Shown here: in pieces, positions 25,683 to 36,113 of the stretch
How positions within the stretch are numbered: position 1 is the stretch's first letter
How the letters are laid out: every line of letters begins with the position of its first letter
Assembly (NCBI GenBank): GCA_030770535.1
Contig: JASVEC010000017.1
Location: 992,001-1,056,000 of the forward strand
Origin: Batkoa obscura
Taxonomy: Eukaryota; Entomophthoromycota; Entomophthoromycetes; Entomophthorales; Batkoaceae
DNA length: 64,000 nt
Direction: 5' to 3'
The notes under the pieces: generated by a model
Database searches by the model: none
Seen by the model: only the letters and a program-made list of their open reading frames with translations
Told to the model about the DNA's origin: nothing
Program-made: the position numbers and the translations under genes

Positions 25683-27935
25683 ATATGAGCTTTAAAAAAA
25701 GACTTAAACTCAAAAGTATGTTTTATTTAAATATGGTTGAAATAAAGGTCGGTCAATTAAGGCTTGGCTATGCTTTCAATTGGGACTAAGTAGTTGATAG
25801 TTTCGAAATTTATATCTTTTTAGTCAATTAAATAATATAAAAGATAGTTGCACTAAGTACACCTCCTGGATCTTAGACTAAACAAGTATATTAACATCCG
25901 AAGTATGGTGTAATAAATTAAAATTGGGCTTAAGGTACTAGAAACATAGTAAGGAGATTGAAAAAAATCGATTTATAAAAAAACATTACAATTGGAACCA
26001 AGTCTCTATTTTCTTCAAATAGTTTAGAAGCATTTAAACACTTGAAAAAACTAATTTTAATGTAAAAATAATAATGAAACAAATGTATTATTCCAGGTGT
26101 TCCCTTTTCCCTGTTTTTACAGGTTAAATGTGCTAGAACAGTCTCAATTTAAAAAAAAAATTGAGTCTTTCAATTCTAATTGTTTTATTTCTGAGGGTAA
26201 ATAAGCACAGAAAGTAAGAGCAGATAGGTAAAAAATAGGATGGGTAAGGAAAAGGATGAAATTATTTATGGTGAAATTATTTATGATATTATAGGAAAGC
26301 ATGCGAGTTTGTGAGAGCTGGGTTTTAGTCTAGGGATATTGTACTCGGTAGAAGAGTTTGTATCGATTTTTTGTACCAATTTTTACACTACTTTTATACA
26401 GTTTAGAGGTGAGCTAATCTTACTTGAAATTCTAGGCCAAATTTTTAGCTTAAAAAGTAGCCACAAACACAAAAATGGCCTAATTTTAAAAATTTCATAA
26501 TCAATTCTGTGAAGATTGGCTAAACCTTGTACGATTTTTTTCTTTTGTGGTCACCTTTGAGTTTTTTAAGTTATAGTTTTACATCTAAGCCAAAAAAAAT
26601 AGAAACTGCTTTAAAGAAGAAAAAGAGGAGGTCGCTTGTATTTTTAAGAAGAGGTGGGTTATTCTTTTTTTTTAATTGATATAAAATATATTCTTTTTAT
26701 TTAAATTTTAAATTTTGAAACTTTTTGTGGGAGGGTTTGTTTTATTACAAGCTTTTTAAATTTGGTAAAAATTCATAATTAACTGCTTTTTTGTCTCAAT
26801 ATTAAACTATGATATTTTGGAATTTTATGTTGACTAAAAAATGATCAATAGAAAAATGAATAAAAAATGCTCTTCATTCTCATTCAATAACTAGTTACAC
26901 AATGCGCCACAAGGCTTGCATTTGAATACCAAAAAACCTGCACGAATAAACAGTCCGATGTTTTCACTAATATGTTTATCAAGATTACCACCAATGGAGT
27001 ATGGTAGTTTGTGTAGTTTTATCTTATCTGCGTACGAATAAGTTAGTTTGGCTACTTGTTATTTGAACTGGAACTTAAAAGTGAATAATATTTTTCGCTA
27101 ATTAATGATGTCAAACTGAATTTTATTAGGTGGGTCTAAAAAACTTGTTAATAGTCAGAGGTTAAGCATGAAAAAATCGAGCTATTTTAAAAAAGAAAAT
27201 TTCAATTATAATTCAACCTAAATTTCTATTGAAAAGAAAATGAAAGTGTAAGTTAATATAAATAGACGAAGACATGTAAATAAACATTAATATAAAAATA
27301 GATACTAAGACATGGATGACAAAAACATAAATAAAGTATTATTCTAAACCTTTTTGAAACAGTCTGACATAAATTTAATACAAAAAATTAAACTTAATCT
27401 TTGTGCATAAGAAGTTAAAAAGATCACCAAGGCATAATTATTATTCAACAAATAATTAAGCTAATGTAGCCCAGCCTTTAACTCAACCACGACATTTGCA
27501 GGCCAATTAATTTTTTGAAAATTAAAGACATTAAATGGTAATGGTATAAATAAAAAAAAAAAATCGGTTATTTACTGAAATTTTTCAACTTAGTTAAGAC
27601 AGTGATCAAATCCTCCTTAGCTTTTTAATTTTAAAAGAAAGCCCCACGTACCCTGAGCTGGTGACACTATTTATAAATTTTATTTTAACCCCTATTTAAA
27701 ATTGTTGAGCAAGTGAATCTAAAAATAGGCTTATTAAAGCACTCTGATTATCAGAATACAAATTTATCCACCAATCAACTTGAATATTATTTAAAAATAG
27801 AGTAATTAATTTCGTATATCCATATATAGACAGCATATAAAAAAAAAATAATATAACGCTTGGATTATACTTAAAAAAGTATTTAAACAAGGATTTTATA
27901 GTTAGTTCAATAATTCAATTTTTTTGATTCTTAAG
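25683..27935. other. Intergenic, chitin synthase upstream region
   Basis: 2.25 kb without recognised genes. A perfect short palindrome CTCAATTT-A7-AAATTGAG lies near 26135-26165. The promoter of the chitin synthase must be within. Confidence 0.5.
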
Positions 27936-30500
27936 ATGACACTATCTATTATATTAAAGAAGTTGTTCATTATCACTTTACTCCTCTTTATTTCCTTAAT
28001 TACTTTCTCAAATGCTCAAGAGGATACTTCCAACAATAACGCTATTTTAATCAATGATCCAGAAACTACCAACTCATCTGGCGATTCTCCATTCTATAGT
28101 AATAAGTTGCATGGGGATATTGGTGCCCAAGCTGCTACCTTTGCTTTTTTGATCTTAGCCATGGTCGATTATCTAATCTATACCCTTTTATTCTTATATG
28201 TTTTTTGTTTCGTAGTATTAAATTCCCAAGGTGGTAAAATCGTCTTAGGAACTCTTATCATCCTATTATTCGTAGGCATAAGATTGGTGTTTATCCCACT
28301 TATTTTGAATGCTATCCCTTACGATTGGGCTCCTAAATTTCCTGAATTATTGATTGAAATTTCCTTTTATGCTTGTACCATCTCCTACATTGTATTCTTT
28401 AATTTACCTGTAATCGCTTCACTTTACTTTGTTATTAAGTTTGGCTTTTCAGGTAAAAAATTGAAAGGCGGTATTATTAACCCAGAAACAAAAGAGATAC
28501 CAAATGTAGTGATCATGATGCCAATTTATAATGAAGATGAATTACCTTTATTTCGTGCAGTAGAATCTGCCATTCGTTCTGATTATCCACCAGAAAAATT
28601 ACATTTATTGTTAGCTTTTGATGATGCTAGTGAATCTTCTTTATATTGGTCTTTATTAAAGAAATTAAAGGTTTTAAATAAGAATGTCCAAATGGAATGG
28701 GAACAAGAATTCGAAAAAATTAATACAGCTGAACAAGATAAAGATTCTCTCTTCTTATTTCCACCACGTTTAGAATTAACCGTGGAAGGTGTAAGAGTAA
28801 CCATTTGTCGTTTTCCACATGAAGGTAAATCCGCTACCCAAGGTAAAGGTTTTAAAATCATTAATGAAATGTACGGTACATCTCAAAGATCCATTGATAA
28901 TACTTTATTAATGTATATTGACTCCGATGTCATTTTACATGATAATGCCCTATATAACTTTGTTTCTACTATGGTTAATCATCCAAAGATGAATGCTTGT
29001 ACTGGTTATATCACTTGTCGTACTTCGGATAAACCTAATTTATTACATTATTTACAAGATGCTGAATATTTAGAAGGACAAATGTTTGCCCGTTCATTAG
29101 AAGCTTTAGCAGGTTCAGTAACTTGTTTACCAGGGGCTCTTACTATGTTACGCTTACAAGCTATGCGATCAGTTTCAGATCAATATTTCATTGATTTTGA
29201 TAAAAGAAAACCATTAAATTTCCATCGTTATTATTTAGGTGAAGATCGTTATATGACTCATTTATTAATGGAAAATTCTCAACATGCTCATACTATTGGT
29301 TTATGCGGTGCTTCTAGATGTAAAACGGATGCCCCAGATACTTGGCAAAAATTAGTAAAACAACGTAGAAGATGGTATCTTGGTGCCCTTATCAATGAAG
29401 CTCATATGTTATGTACCCCCAGATTATGGAAAGTGATGCCCATCTTATTACTTTTGAAATTATTTGATTATGCTTCTGGTTCTTTATCTTGGTTATTTAT
29501 GGTTTATATCGTTGGTGTTATCAAAGGAGTTGTACCTATATGGACTATGTGTGTGTTCTTCCCATGTTTGATATTGAAATATTTATTATTGAGTATTAAT
29601 GCTAGTTTTATGAATCGTACCAAAATCTTTATCTCTTTTCCAATCTTCTTTATTATCAATCCAATCTTTAAAATGTGGTGTACTATCTATTCCATTTTCA
29701 CTTGGGATACTCGTAGTTGGGGAGGTCCAAGAACTGATGCTAAAGAAGAAATTGATCATAAACAAAAAATGCAAGAGTTAATGAAACGTCGTCAACAATC
29801 CATTAAAAGATCCAAAAAATTGTTGAAGCAAATGAAACAACGCTATAAGATTTTAAATCATAATTTATTAAGTGAAAGCACCAAAGTAGAAAATTCAGCT
29901 TATTTAAATGAAAAAGCGGAAAATGGAGCTATGCCACTTAAAAAGATTTTACCTTTCCCTTATGAAGTCGAGATTTTAGGTGGTGGGGAATATTTTACTG
30001 ATTTAATTTATCCTGGTGTATTAGCTAGTCACAAAAGAAACTTAACTAATATTGATAGTGAAGTGAGCAGCATTAGTGAAGGTGATATTAACATAGTAAT
30101 TCAAAATGAAGAAACCAATAGCCCAATCAACCGTATTGATGAAAAATACATTTATGGTAAATATCATAAACATAATCCTTCCTTCTCCAACTCAAGTTTG
30201 GATCTCAATTCTTTATCCAGAATGGAAAAGTTAACCTCTACCAAACATACAACAATTTTAGATCCAAATAGCTTTGCTAGTCGTTTATCCGTTTACTCTT
30301 CTGCTCCAACTTCAGCTAACTCTTCAGTACGTCATTTGAGTGTTAATAATCATTCAACTGTAGCTATTGAATCTAATGTTAATACTTTACCTACTGGTAT
30401 GTCCCGTTCTCCCCTTTCCCAAAATACAGAGGATTCACCACACTCAACTCAATTTGGTAGTGAGTCAGAAATCCCTTCAGATGATTCGGATAGAAATTAA
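27936..30500 (+). CDS. Chitin synthase (GT2 family)
   Basis: A single-exon gene of 854 aa; it polymerises N-acetylglucosamine from UDP-GlcNAc at the plasma membrane. I start at ATG 27936 because the frame is open upstream only through a TTG codon. Residues 1-27 are a signal sequence (LFIITLLLFISLITFSNA). Membrane segments follow near 50-170. The glycosyltransferase core has VIMMPIYNED (~191), DDAS (~228), YIDSDV (~327, the DxD-type site), CLPGALTMLR (~395), the catalytic GEDRYMT (~435) and KQRRRWYLG (~474), the QxxRW product-binding motif, then another membrane block and TWDTRSWGGPRTD (~588). From about 610 a Lys/Gln-rich helix and a long Ser/Asn-rich tail replace the myosin-like or DEK domains of some classes. 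I cannot assign the class safely; the WYLG and TWDTRSWG motifs point away from class I-III. Confidence 0.93.
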   Translation: MTLSIILKKLFIITLLLFISLITFSNAQEDTSNNNAILINDPETTNSSGDSPFYSNKLHGDIGAQAATFAFLILAMVDYLIYTLLFLYVFCFVVLNSQGGKIVLGTLIILLFVGIRLVFIPLILNAIPYDWAPKFPELLIEISFYACTISYIVFFNLPVIASLYFVIKFGFSGKKLKGGIINPETKEIPNVVIMMPIYNEDELPLFRAVESAIRSDYPPEKLHLLLAFDDASESSLYWSLLKKLKVLNKNVQMEWEQEFEKINTAEQDKDSLFLFPPRLELTVEGVRVTICRFPHEGKSATQGKGFKIINEMYGTSQRSIDNTLLMYIDSDVILHDNALYNFVSTMVNHPKMNACTGYITCRTSDKPNLLHYLQDAEYLEGQMFARSLEALAGSVTCLPGALTMLRLQAMRSVSDQYFIDFDKRKPLNFHRYYLGEDRYMTHLLMENSQHAHTIGLCGASRCKTDAPDTWQKLVKQRRRWYLGALINEAHMLCTPRLWKVMPILLLLKLFDYASGSLSWLFMVYIVGVIKGVVPIWTMCVFFPCLILKYLLLSINASFMNRTKIFISFPIFFIINPIFKMWCTIYSIFTWDTRSWGGPRTDAKEEIDHKQKMQELMKRRQQSIKRSKKLLKQMKQRYKILNHNLLSESTKVENSAYLNEKAENGAMPLKKILPFPYEVEILGGGEYFTDLIYPGVLASHKRNLTNIDSEVSSISEGDINIVIQNEETNSPINRIDEKYIYGKYHKHNPSFSNSSLDLNSLSRMEKLTSTKHTTILDPNSFASRLSVYSSAPTSANSSVRHLSVNNHSTVAIESNVNTLPTGMSRSPLSQNTEDSPHSTQFGSESEIPSDDSDRN

Positions 30501-30933
30501 TCATTATTATTCATGTATATTAAAAGTATTTAATTTTTTAATTTAACGTTTTTATTATTTATTTTGAAAAATAATTCTGTTTTAAACTATTATAGCAGGA
30601 TTTTATAAAATTAATAGTTCACTTCAAGCTAACGCTATTAGTTCATAAGTTTGAATTTTAACCCAAAGCTTAGATTGAATTCATTAAAATGGGCTTTTAA
30701 ACTGTAATTTCAATAAGCCCAAATTCATTAACCTTTTGAGCACTGAGTGTATCAAAAAATTCTATTCGGTTGGACCATGATTTCAAATCGATTTTATACT
30801 AATTGTATCAGTTTTTTTTGAAACTTAATATCCAAAGGGCTGATAATTTGATTTAAATTATATGTGATGTTCAGATTTTAAATTTTAGAATCATGTGAGC
30901 AATGCTCATTACAATTTGGTTTAGTTAGAACAA

Positions 30934-31079
30934 CTTGCAGCTAGATGTTTTTGGTTGTTTTTGATTTGTAATTGATATTTTCTAATATAAAATAAGGCTA
31001 CAGCTTCTCTCATTTCTTAAATTTATATCAGAAAATATTAACTACAAACTAAAAACAACAAAAGACATCTGACTGTAAG
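30934..31079. repeat. Imperfect inverted repeat
   Basis: Arms 30934-30983 and 31029-31079 (ATGTTTTTGGTTGTTTTTG against a matching reverse complement) pair at roughly 80 percent over ~50 bases with a ~45-base loop. Probably a decayed foldback element. Confidence 0.6.
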
Positions 31080-31556
31080 CTATTTTGACATTAAAATTTA
31101 GATTTTCAATAACCCAACCAAATTTTCATTTAAAAAACTTGCCTTACATAGTACTACCTAAATTGAGATTTTAATGGCCTTTAGCAACTGCATCAAACTT
31201 TGACGCCCTAAGGCATATTCATTAATTAAAAATCATCAAATGACTATACAATTGCAATTCCTCAACTTAATGATATTGATCAACAATTAAAGGCTCCCTA
31301 ACCCCGTTTTTCAAGACAATTATATAGATCGTATTTTAATTTAATAATGAACATTTTTTCTAAGTTTTTACTAGTAAATGGTGTGATTGGGTATTTAACA
31401 ATGGATTTTGGGCAAAGAATTTAGCTATAAAAAGTGATTTTATATCACCAATATTATTTTTTATTGCTGATAGCAGGTAGTTAAATTAATAGGTGTCAAT
31501 GGCTGGCTTATTATTTTGCTTATTATTTTACTTATTTGTTATTGCTAATAATATAT

Positions 31557-31656
31557 GGAGATGTATTTTTTTGTTTAAGAATTTTACTGGATAGCCTTTC
31601 TACTCAAATAGCGCTTAAAAAATGGAAAAAATAATGAAACCAAAAAAAACACCCTC
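31557..31656 (+). mobile_element. GGGG-MITE copy 11
   Basis: Complete copy, duplication ATAT. Its flanks ATTGCTAATAATAT and ATATTATCAGCAAT are themselves inverted repeats, so it landed at the centre of an older palindrome. Confidence 0.92.
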
Positions 31657-31726
31657 ATATATTATCAGCAATAAAAAACATTAATATAATTATACCCTTT
31701 TTTTGGAAACAGTGTATTAAACATTA

Positions 31727-31951
31727 CAGTCAGTGGTGTCTAAATTTCCAATTTTGTCAAATAATTGGAAAAAGGCAAAAACAACTTGGTTGGTGACTTT
31801 AAAAGTTTATTTGGCAGAATTCAACATATAAGGTAATATTTGTAGTAAATTTATTATTAAATGCACAATAAACTTTCAAAGTCACCAACCAAGTTGTTTT
31901 TGCCTTTTTCCAATTATTTGACAAAATTGGAAATTTAGACACCACTGACTG
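31727..31951. mobile_element. Foldback MITE with ~85-bp inverted arms, TA duplication
   Basis: Left arm 31727-31811 and right arm 31867-31951 are reverse complements with about one mismatch in 85 bases, separated by a ~55-base loop. The ends read CAGTCAGTGGTGTC and are flanked by TA on both sides, the hallmark of Tc1/mariner-type MITEs. No coding capacity. The near-perfect arms imply a young insertion. No second copy was seen in the window. Confidence 0.88.
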
Positions 31952-32302
31952 TATAAATTATCACCTGACTTTTTTTATTCTTTATGCTTCATAAGTAATT
32001 GATATTATAATTCAAATATCTTTAAAAGCTTTAAATTGTTTATAAAGTATAATAAAAGAATAAATTTTATCACGATATCATTTTTATTTATTATTACGTC
32101 TTTAGTATCAGTAGCATATATAAACTATATTTACTTTAAAGACAAAGATTTAGTTCTATTTTATACCTTGAGCTATAAACAATAACAATGTAGAATATTA
32201 ATGATGTATTATTTTAGAAATAATTGAACCATATAAAACTTTAAAATAGAATTTAAGCATATTAAAATTTTAATATAATAATTAGAACGATTTTATTAAT
32301 AT

Positions 32303-33094
32303 TTACAAATTGTGAGAGTTAATTTCCTTTTTAAGGTCCCCTTCAAGTTTCAAAGTTTTACCTTCAGCTTGCATTTGTTCATTACCAATAGCTGAGCCAA
32401 CAGTATCTTTAACATTTCCTTTCAAGTTATCTTTAACACCTTCACCATAGGCCAAAGCTTCAGCCGCTTTAAATTCAGCATCTCCTTTAGCTTTTTGAGC
32501 CGCCCCACTTGATTCCAATGATTTGTTACCTAAAGCATGACCCACATTTTCTTTTACTGCACCAACAACATAATTTAAATTAGCGCTGATTTTGGATGGT
32601 TCACCAGTACTATTTTCAATATCAGCTGCTTTAGCTTCAGCATTACCTTCTGCTTTTTGTGCAGCACCAGTAGCTTGAAGTGATTTATTTCCTAACGCAT
32701 GACCAACATTTTCTTTAACGGCACCAACAACATAGTTGACGTTGGCATTTAATTTGTTTGGTTCAGCTGCTTTATATTCCGCATCTCCTTTGGCTTTTTG
32801 TGCTAATCCAGTGGCCTTTAATGATTCATTTCCTAATGCATGGCCTACATTTTCTTTAACGGCACCAACAACATAGTTTACATTAGCGGTGATTTTAGAT
32901 GGTTCTTTACTTTCTTCTTTCTTTTCGGCTTCCTTTTCAGCATTAGCTGCTTTAAGTTCAGCACTACCTTCAGCTTGTTGAGCAATTCCGCTAGCTTCCA
33001 AAGATTCATTACCAAAAGCATGGCCTACATTTTCTTTCACAGTACCAGCAGCATTATTTAATCCAGCGGTTATTTTAGATGGTCCTAAACTCAT
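32303..33094 (-). CDS. CsbD-like stress protein with five tandem repeats
   Basis: 263 aa, single exon, built from five ~45-residue CsbD-like units at about 5-50, 66-110, 112-156, 164-210 and 216-258. The shared core is SKITANVNYVVGAVKENVGH followed by ALGN-SL-ATG-AQKA-G-AE-KAA. The first four are close to one another; the fifth (VKDNLKGNVKDTVGSAIGN) is diverged. The protein is Ala/Lys/Glu/Gly-rich, lacks Cys and Trp, and looks highly soluble. Bacterial CsbD is a general-stress protein; fungal relatives are described as cruciform-DNA-binding or stress-induced. Repeats two to four are separated by short linkers, suggesting recent internal duplication. Start ATG gives MSLGPSKI. Function here is inferred from the family only. 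Confidence 0.88.
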   Translation of the reverse strand: MSLGPSKITAGLNNAAGTVKENVGHAFGNESLEASGIAQQAEGSAELKAANAEKEAEKKEESKEPSKITANVNYVVGAVKENVGHALGNESLKATGLAQKAKGDAEYKAAEPNKLNANVNYVVGAVKENVGHALGNKSLQATGAAQKAEGNAEAKAADIENSTGEPSKISANLNYVVGAVKENVGHALGNKSLESSGAAQKAKGDAEFKAAEALAYGEGVKDNLKGNVKDTVGSAIGNEQMQAEGKTLKLEGDLKKEINSHNL

Positions 33095-33484
33095 TTTTAA
33101 TTTATTGATTTTCGATTATAAGATGGTTATTTTTTATTTTGATTAGAATGAGGTTCCTGATTTCTTATATACTTTTTTACTTTCTTAATTCTGAAATTGA
33201 AATACGACGTAATGATGACCATTTTTGAAAAAATGACTTCAAAATGACCTCATTTTCATTAAAACTTGGTGAGTTGACAAAATTCTAGTCACTTTTTGAT
33301 CATTTTGATTACAACATCAACTATTTGTATTAGTAGTGATTTGATTTAGTTTATAACAGATAATATTTTATAATAAAGATTCAATAATTTTTAATGTTTA
33401 AATCAAGTTGTTAGATAATAGTGATTAAATGCTTCTAGATATTTGTTATAACATGCACTTCCAAACAACTAGGCAACTCTATTT

Positions 33485-33583
33485 GGGGATGTTTTTTTTG
33501 GTTTCATTACTTTTTTCATTTTTTAAGTGCTATTTGAGTAGAGAAATTGTTAGTAAAATTCTTAAGCAAAAAAATACATCCCC
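33485..33583 (-). mobile_element. GGGG-MITE copy 12
   Basis: Complete copy; flanks ATTT and ATAT differ by one base. Confidence 0.9.
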
Positions 33584-33600
33584 ATATTAACTGGTCCTAT

Positions 33601-33719
33601 AGCATATTAAATTTAAGTGACACGTAAGGTAACTAAGTTTGGTATTTTAATTTAAGAACAATAACTTTAAAATACTAAAATTAGTTCCCCTACATGTCAC
33701 TTAAGTTTAATGTGTTATG
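33601..33719. repeat. Imperfect inverted repeat
   Basis: Arms 33601-33650 and 33667-33719 (TTAAGTGACACGTA against TTAAGTGACATGTA) pair at about 80 percent with a short loop. A probable old foldback element. Confidence 0.65.
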
Positions 33720-33785
33720 TATCTAATTTCACTGAACATTTCTACTGTTTTTGGTAATAAATAAAATACCTTCATTGAATAAAAT

Positions 33786-33923
33786 GTTAATTTTTTTATT
33801 TTATTTTATTTTATTTTATTTTATTTTATTTTATTTTATTTTATTTTATTTTATTTTATTTTATTTTATTTTATTTTATTTTATTTTATTTTATTTTATT
33901 TTATTTTATTTTATTTTATTTTA
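33786..33923. repeat. (TTTTA)n microsatellite, about 27 units
   Basis: Perfect pentanucleotide array of ~138 bases ending five bases before the ATG of the broken Fungal_trans paralogue. It produces a spurious Phe/Leu/Tyr frame. Confidence 0.95.
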
Positions 33924-34046
33924 TACAATGAATAAGGGTATGATAATCAAAAGAAGAATAAGAAGTCAACCCGATCGAATTAAAGAAAAAATCGAGAAGT
34001 TAACCTAATAATTAATAATTATATTCATTTTATTAAAAGTATCAGT

Positions 34047-34508
34047 TGTGAAATATTGCTTTATTTAGCTCTCAGATTGATTATAACACAACAATCACTT
34101 AAGTTGTTATATTCTCAAGTTCAAACACAATCAATTCAGAGTCCCTTATTTTGATTTGCTGCGAGAATTTATAACTTCATATTGCAAACAATATTATCTC
34201 CTTTTAATATCCATACTTATTGGAGTATAAAAGAGATTCTTCAATATGATAACTCGAGGCTTTTTAACTGAATTACTCCCTGATATCGTACTATTAATAA
34301 AGCCACTAAGTCTTTCTGATAACGTCTCACGTAGATTTTACAGTTATATTGTCTATTCTATTTGTTTTACATAGTTCGTAACTTATTACGTATTATTCTT
34401 ATTCATTTAAGTCTATCTTAGTTATATAAACTAAGACCTTTCGACTCAAGCCAAGTTAATCAACCAAGAACTGCTTTTAACTCCTACCACTAAGTACCAA
34501 CTTTCACA
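34047..34508 (+). repeat. Solo-LTR-like repeat, copy C
   Basis: 462 bp from TGTGAAATATTGC to CTTTCACA, flanked by the duplication CAGT; removing it restores the ISDVQLSIISY reading of the host pseudogene. Contains the GTATAAAAGAGA box, which fixes plus as the likely transcribed strand of the family. Fossil solo LTR. Confidence 0.85.
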
Positions 34509-35618
34509 CAGTGATGTTCAACTGAGTATAATTAGTTATAGTATGTTTTTTATAGTTTATTTAGTTTTAATTTTAAACAAATATTAGATTATTTAAATTG
34601 GGTCAATAAGCAATTGTCTCATTATAATAATAAGATTCAAGAAGTGGATGAATTACAAATAATAGAAAGAATTAAACTATTTCAAACTCAAATGAAATAT
34701 CAAATAAATGTATATTACCTCTAACACTCCTATCATCAATAGAAAGTATAATACTATCACTAATATATACAATATTGGAAAGTTTTTAGAATTCGGTATG
34801 AACCTCATACTAGCTCTTTTTGATCCTGGGGATCAATGGCTTAATCGAAACACAATTCTCTTCATAACTCAAAGAAAGAATTTTGAATTACTTTTGTTTA
34901 TTTTTTGTTAATAGTTAAATTCACTCTACCATCAAGTTTCATTTATAAACTCATTTATTTTAATAGTCTAAAAAATATTCGACTGTTGCTGCCTGAAGCA
35001 TATACAAAACCAAACTATAATAATTTAATTACTTTAAGTTTTTTAAGTTATTTAAGATTGTATTATTACAATTATAAATTAAATTATCAAAGTAATAATT
35101 TATGTAATGCTTTATATACATTGTATATTATTTATATTGCTACTATACCTAATTTTCCAAAATATAAATTTGATGTGGAAGATAAAAATTTATTAACTCA
35201 TTTAAATATTGGACAAAGTAAAGAGGATATAAAGTATGAAAAACATCAAATATTTTTTAATAAGATTGTAGCTACTAATTTAATTATTATTCAACATACT
35301 TTAAATATTAAACACGAAAAAAAGAAAATAATATCAATAATAAAAAATGAAGAGGTAAAGTTGTCATTATCCGAGTTTAATCAACAGAATACAATATTAA
35401 TGAACTTAAATTTGGAATTGAATAATAAAATAGTAAATAAGAAGATTCAATTAAACGTTTATAATTATTTTCAATTATTAATTAATACTTCATTGATTTT
35501 ATTATATTATCCAATATTACAATTAATACCTAAACCAGTGAAATTTTTAAAAGGAAGTGATCTTTTAATTAATTTAGTTGATATGTCATTTGAAATAATA
35601 TTTGAATCAAATAATAAA

Positions 35619-35676
35619 GATAATAATAATAACAATAATAATAATAATAATAATAACAATAATAATAATAATAGAA
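35619..35676 (+). repeat. (AAT/AAC)n asparagine-coding tract
   Basis: About 18 Asn codons in the broken paralogue. The matching tract in the 40 kb paralogue is much longer and is absent from the intact third member. Confidence 0.9.
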
Positions 35677-36113
35677 TCAATTTATTATCAGAGATAACAT
35701 TATTCATTAGTAGTTTTGAAATAAAACAAACTATTATTTCATGTGCTCAATTTAAAGTGTTAATTTTTGTTTATTGGAATCAACTTCATTATAATTGGGA
35801 ATATAATATCAATTTATTACAAATAATAAGATGCTTTTAGTAACTGAACGTTCATTGATGGTTTTAAAAGTAATTAAATTGTTGGAAAAAGAAGGTGAAG
35901 GTAAAGATAAACTGCATAAAGAGACTAAGGTAGCATTGCTACAGTTAAAGAATATATTAAATAGGCTTTTATTACCTTTGGAATATGTTAATACGGTTCA
36001 ACAGATATTGAATAGTTAAAAGTTGGTTATAAAACTTAAATAAAATAATAATAATAATGATAATAATAAACAACTTGTTATAAAGTATAATATTATTTTA
36101 ATAATTTTCTATT

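Larger units (their letters stand above)
30501..32302. other. Convergent intergenic region with hairpins and a MITE
   Basis: Between the 3' ends of the chitin synthase and CsbD-like genes. It holds two inverted-repeat elements and one GGGG-MITE, listed separately, and no recognised gene. Confidence 0.6.
33095..33780. other. Intergenic, CsbD-like promoter side
   Basis: Holds MITE copy 12 and a ~50-base inverted repeat; no gene. Confidence 0.6.
33928..36019 (+). pseudogene. Fungal_trans-domain paralogue, disrupted by an LTR
   Basis: Broken member of the three-gene family whose intact copy lies at 42333-44067. It begins MNKGMIIKRRIRSQPDRIKE, resembling MTEQVIMKRTRSRQDRMKE and MIGELTVKRKIRSNHDRIKE of its relatives. 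An LTR (34047-34508) splits exon 1 with duplication CAGT. After the intron the text DYLNWVNKQL, TSNTPIINRKYN, FGMNLILALFDPGDQW, KLIYFNSLKNIRLLLPEAY and the C-terminal LLPLEYVNTVQQIL follow in several frames. There are in-frame stops after the first 26 codons, a frameshift near 34706, another near 34911, and about 35 residues missing after the LSYLRLYYYN block. It carries an Asn tract (35619-35676). Clearly non-functional, yet one 490-base block is almost identical to the 40.2-40.8 kb paralogue. Confidence 0.85.

Noticed and set aside
27924-27935. Start of chitin synthase at 27924
   Set aside because: The codon is TTG; the first ATG is 27936 and opens directly into a signal sequence.
32303-33094. 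Tandem repeats as a CRISPR or minisatellite array
   Set aside because: The frame is open throughout and the repeats are a protein domain with codon-level divergence.
33751-34008. 85-codon Phe/Leu/Tyr frame
   Set aside because: Translation of the (TTTTA)n microsatellite; only its last 26 codons, from ATG 33928, are real relic sequence.
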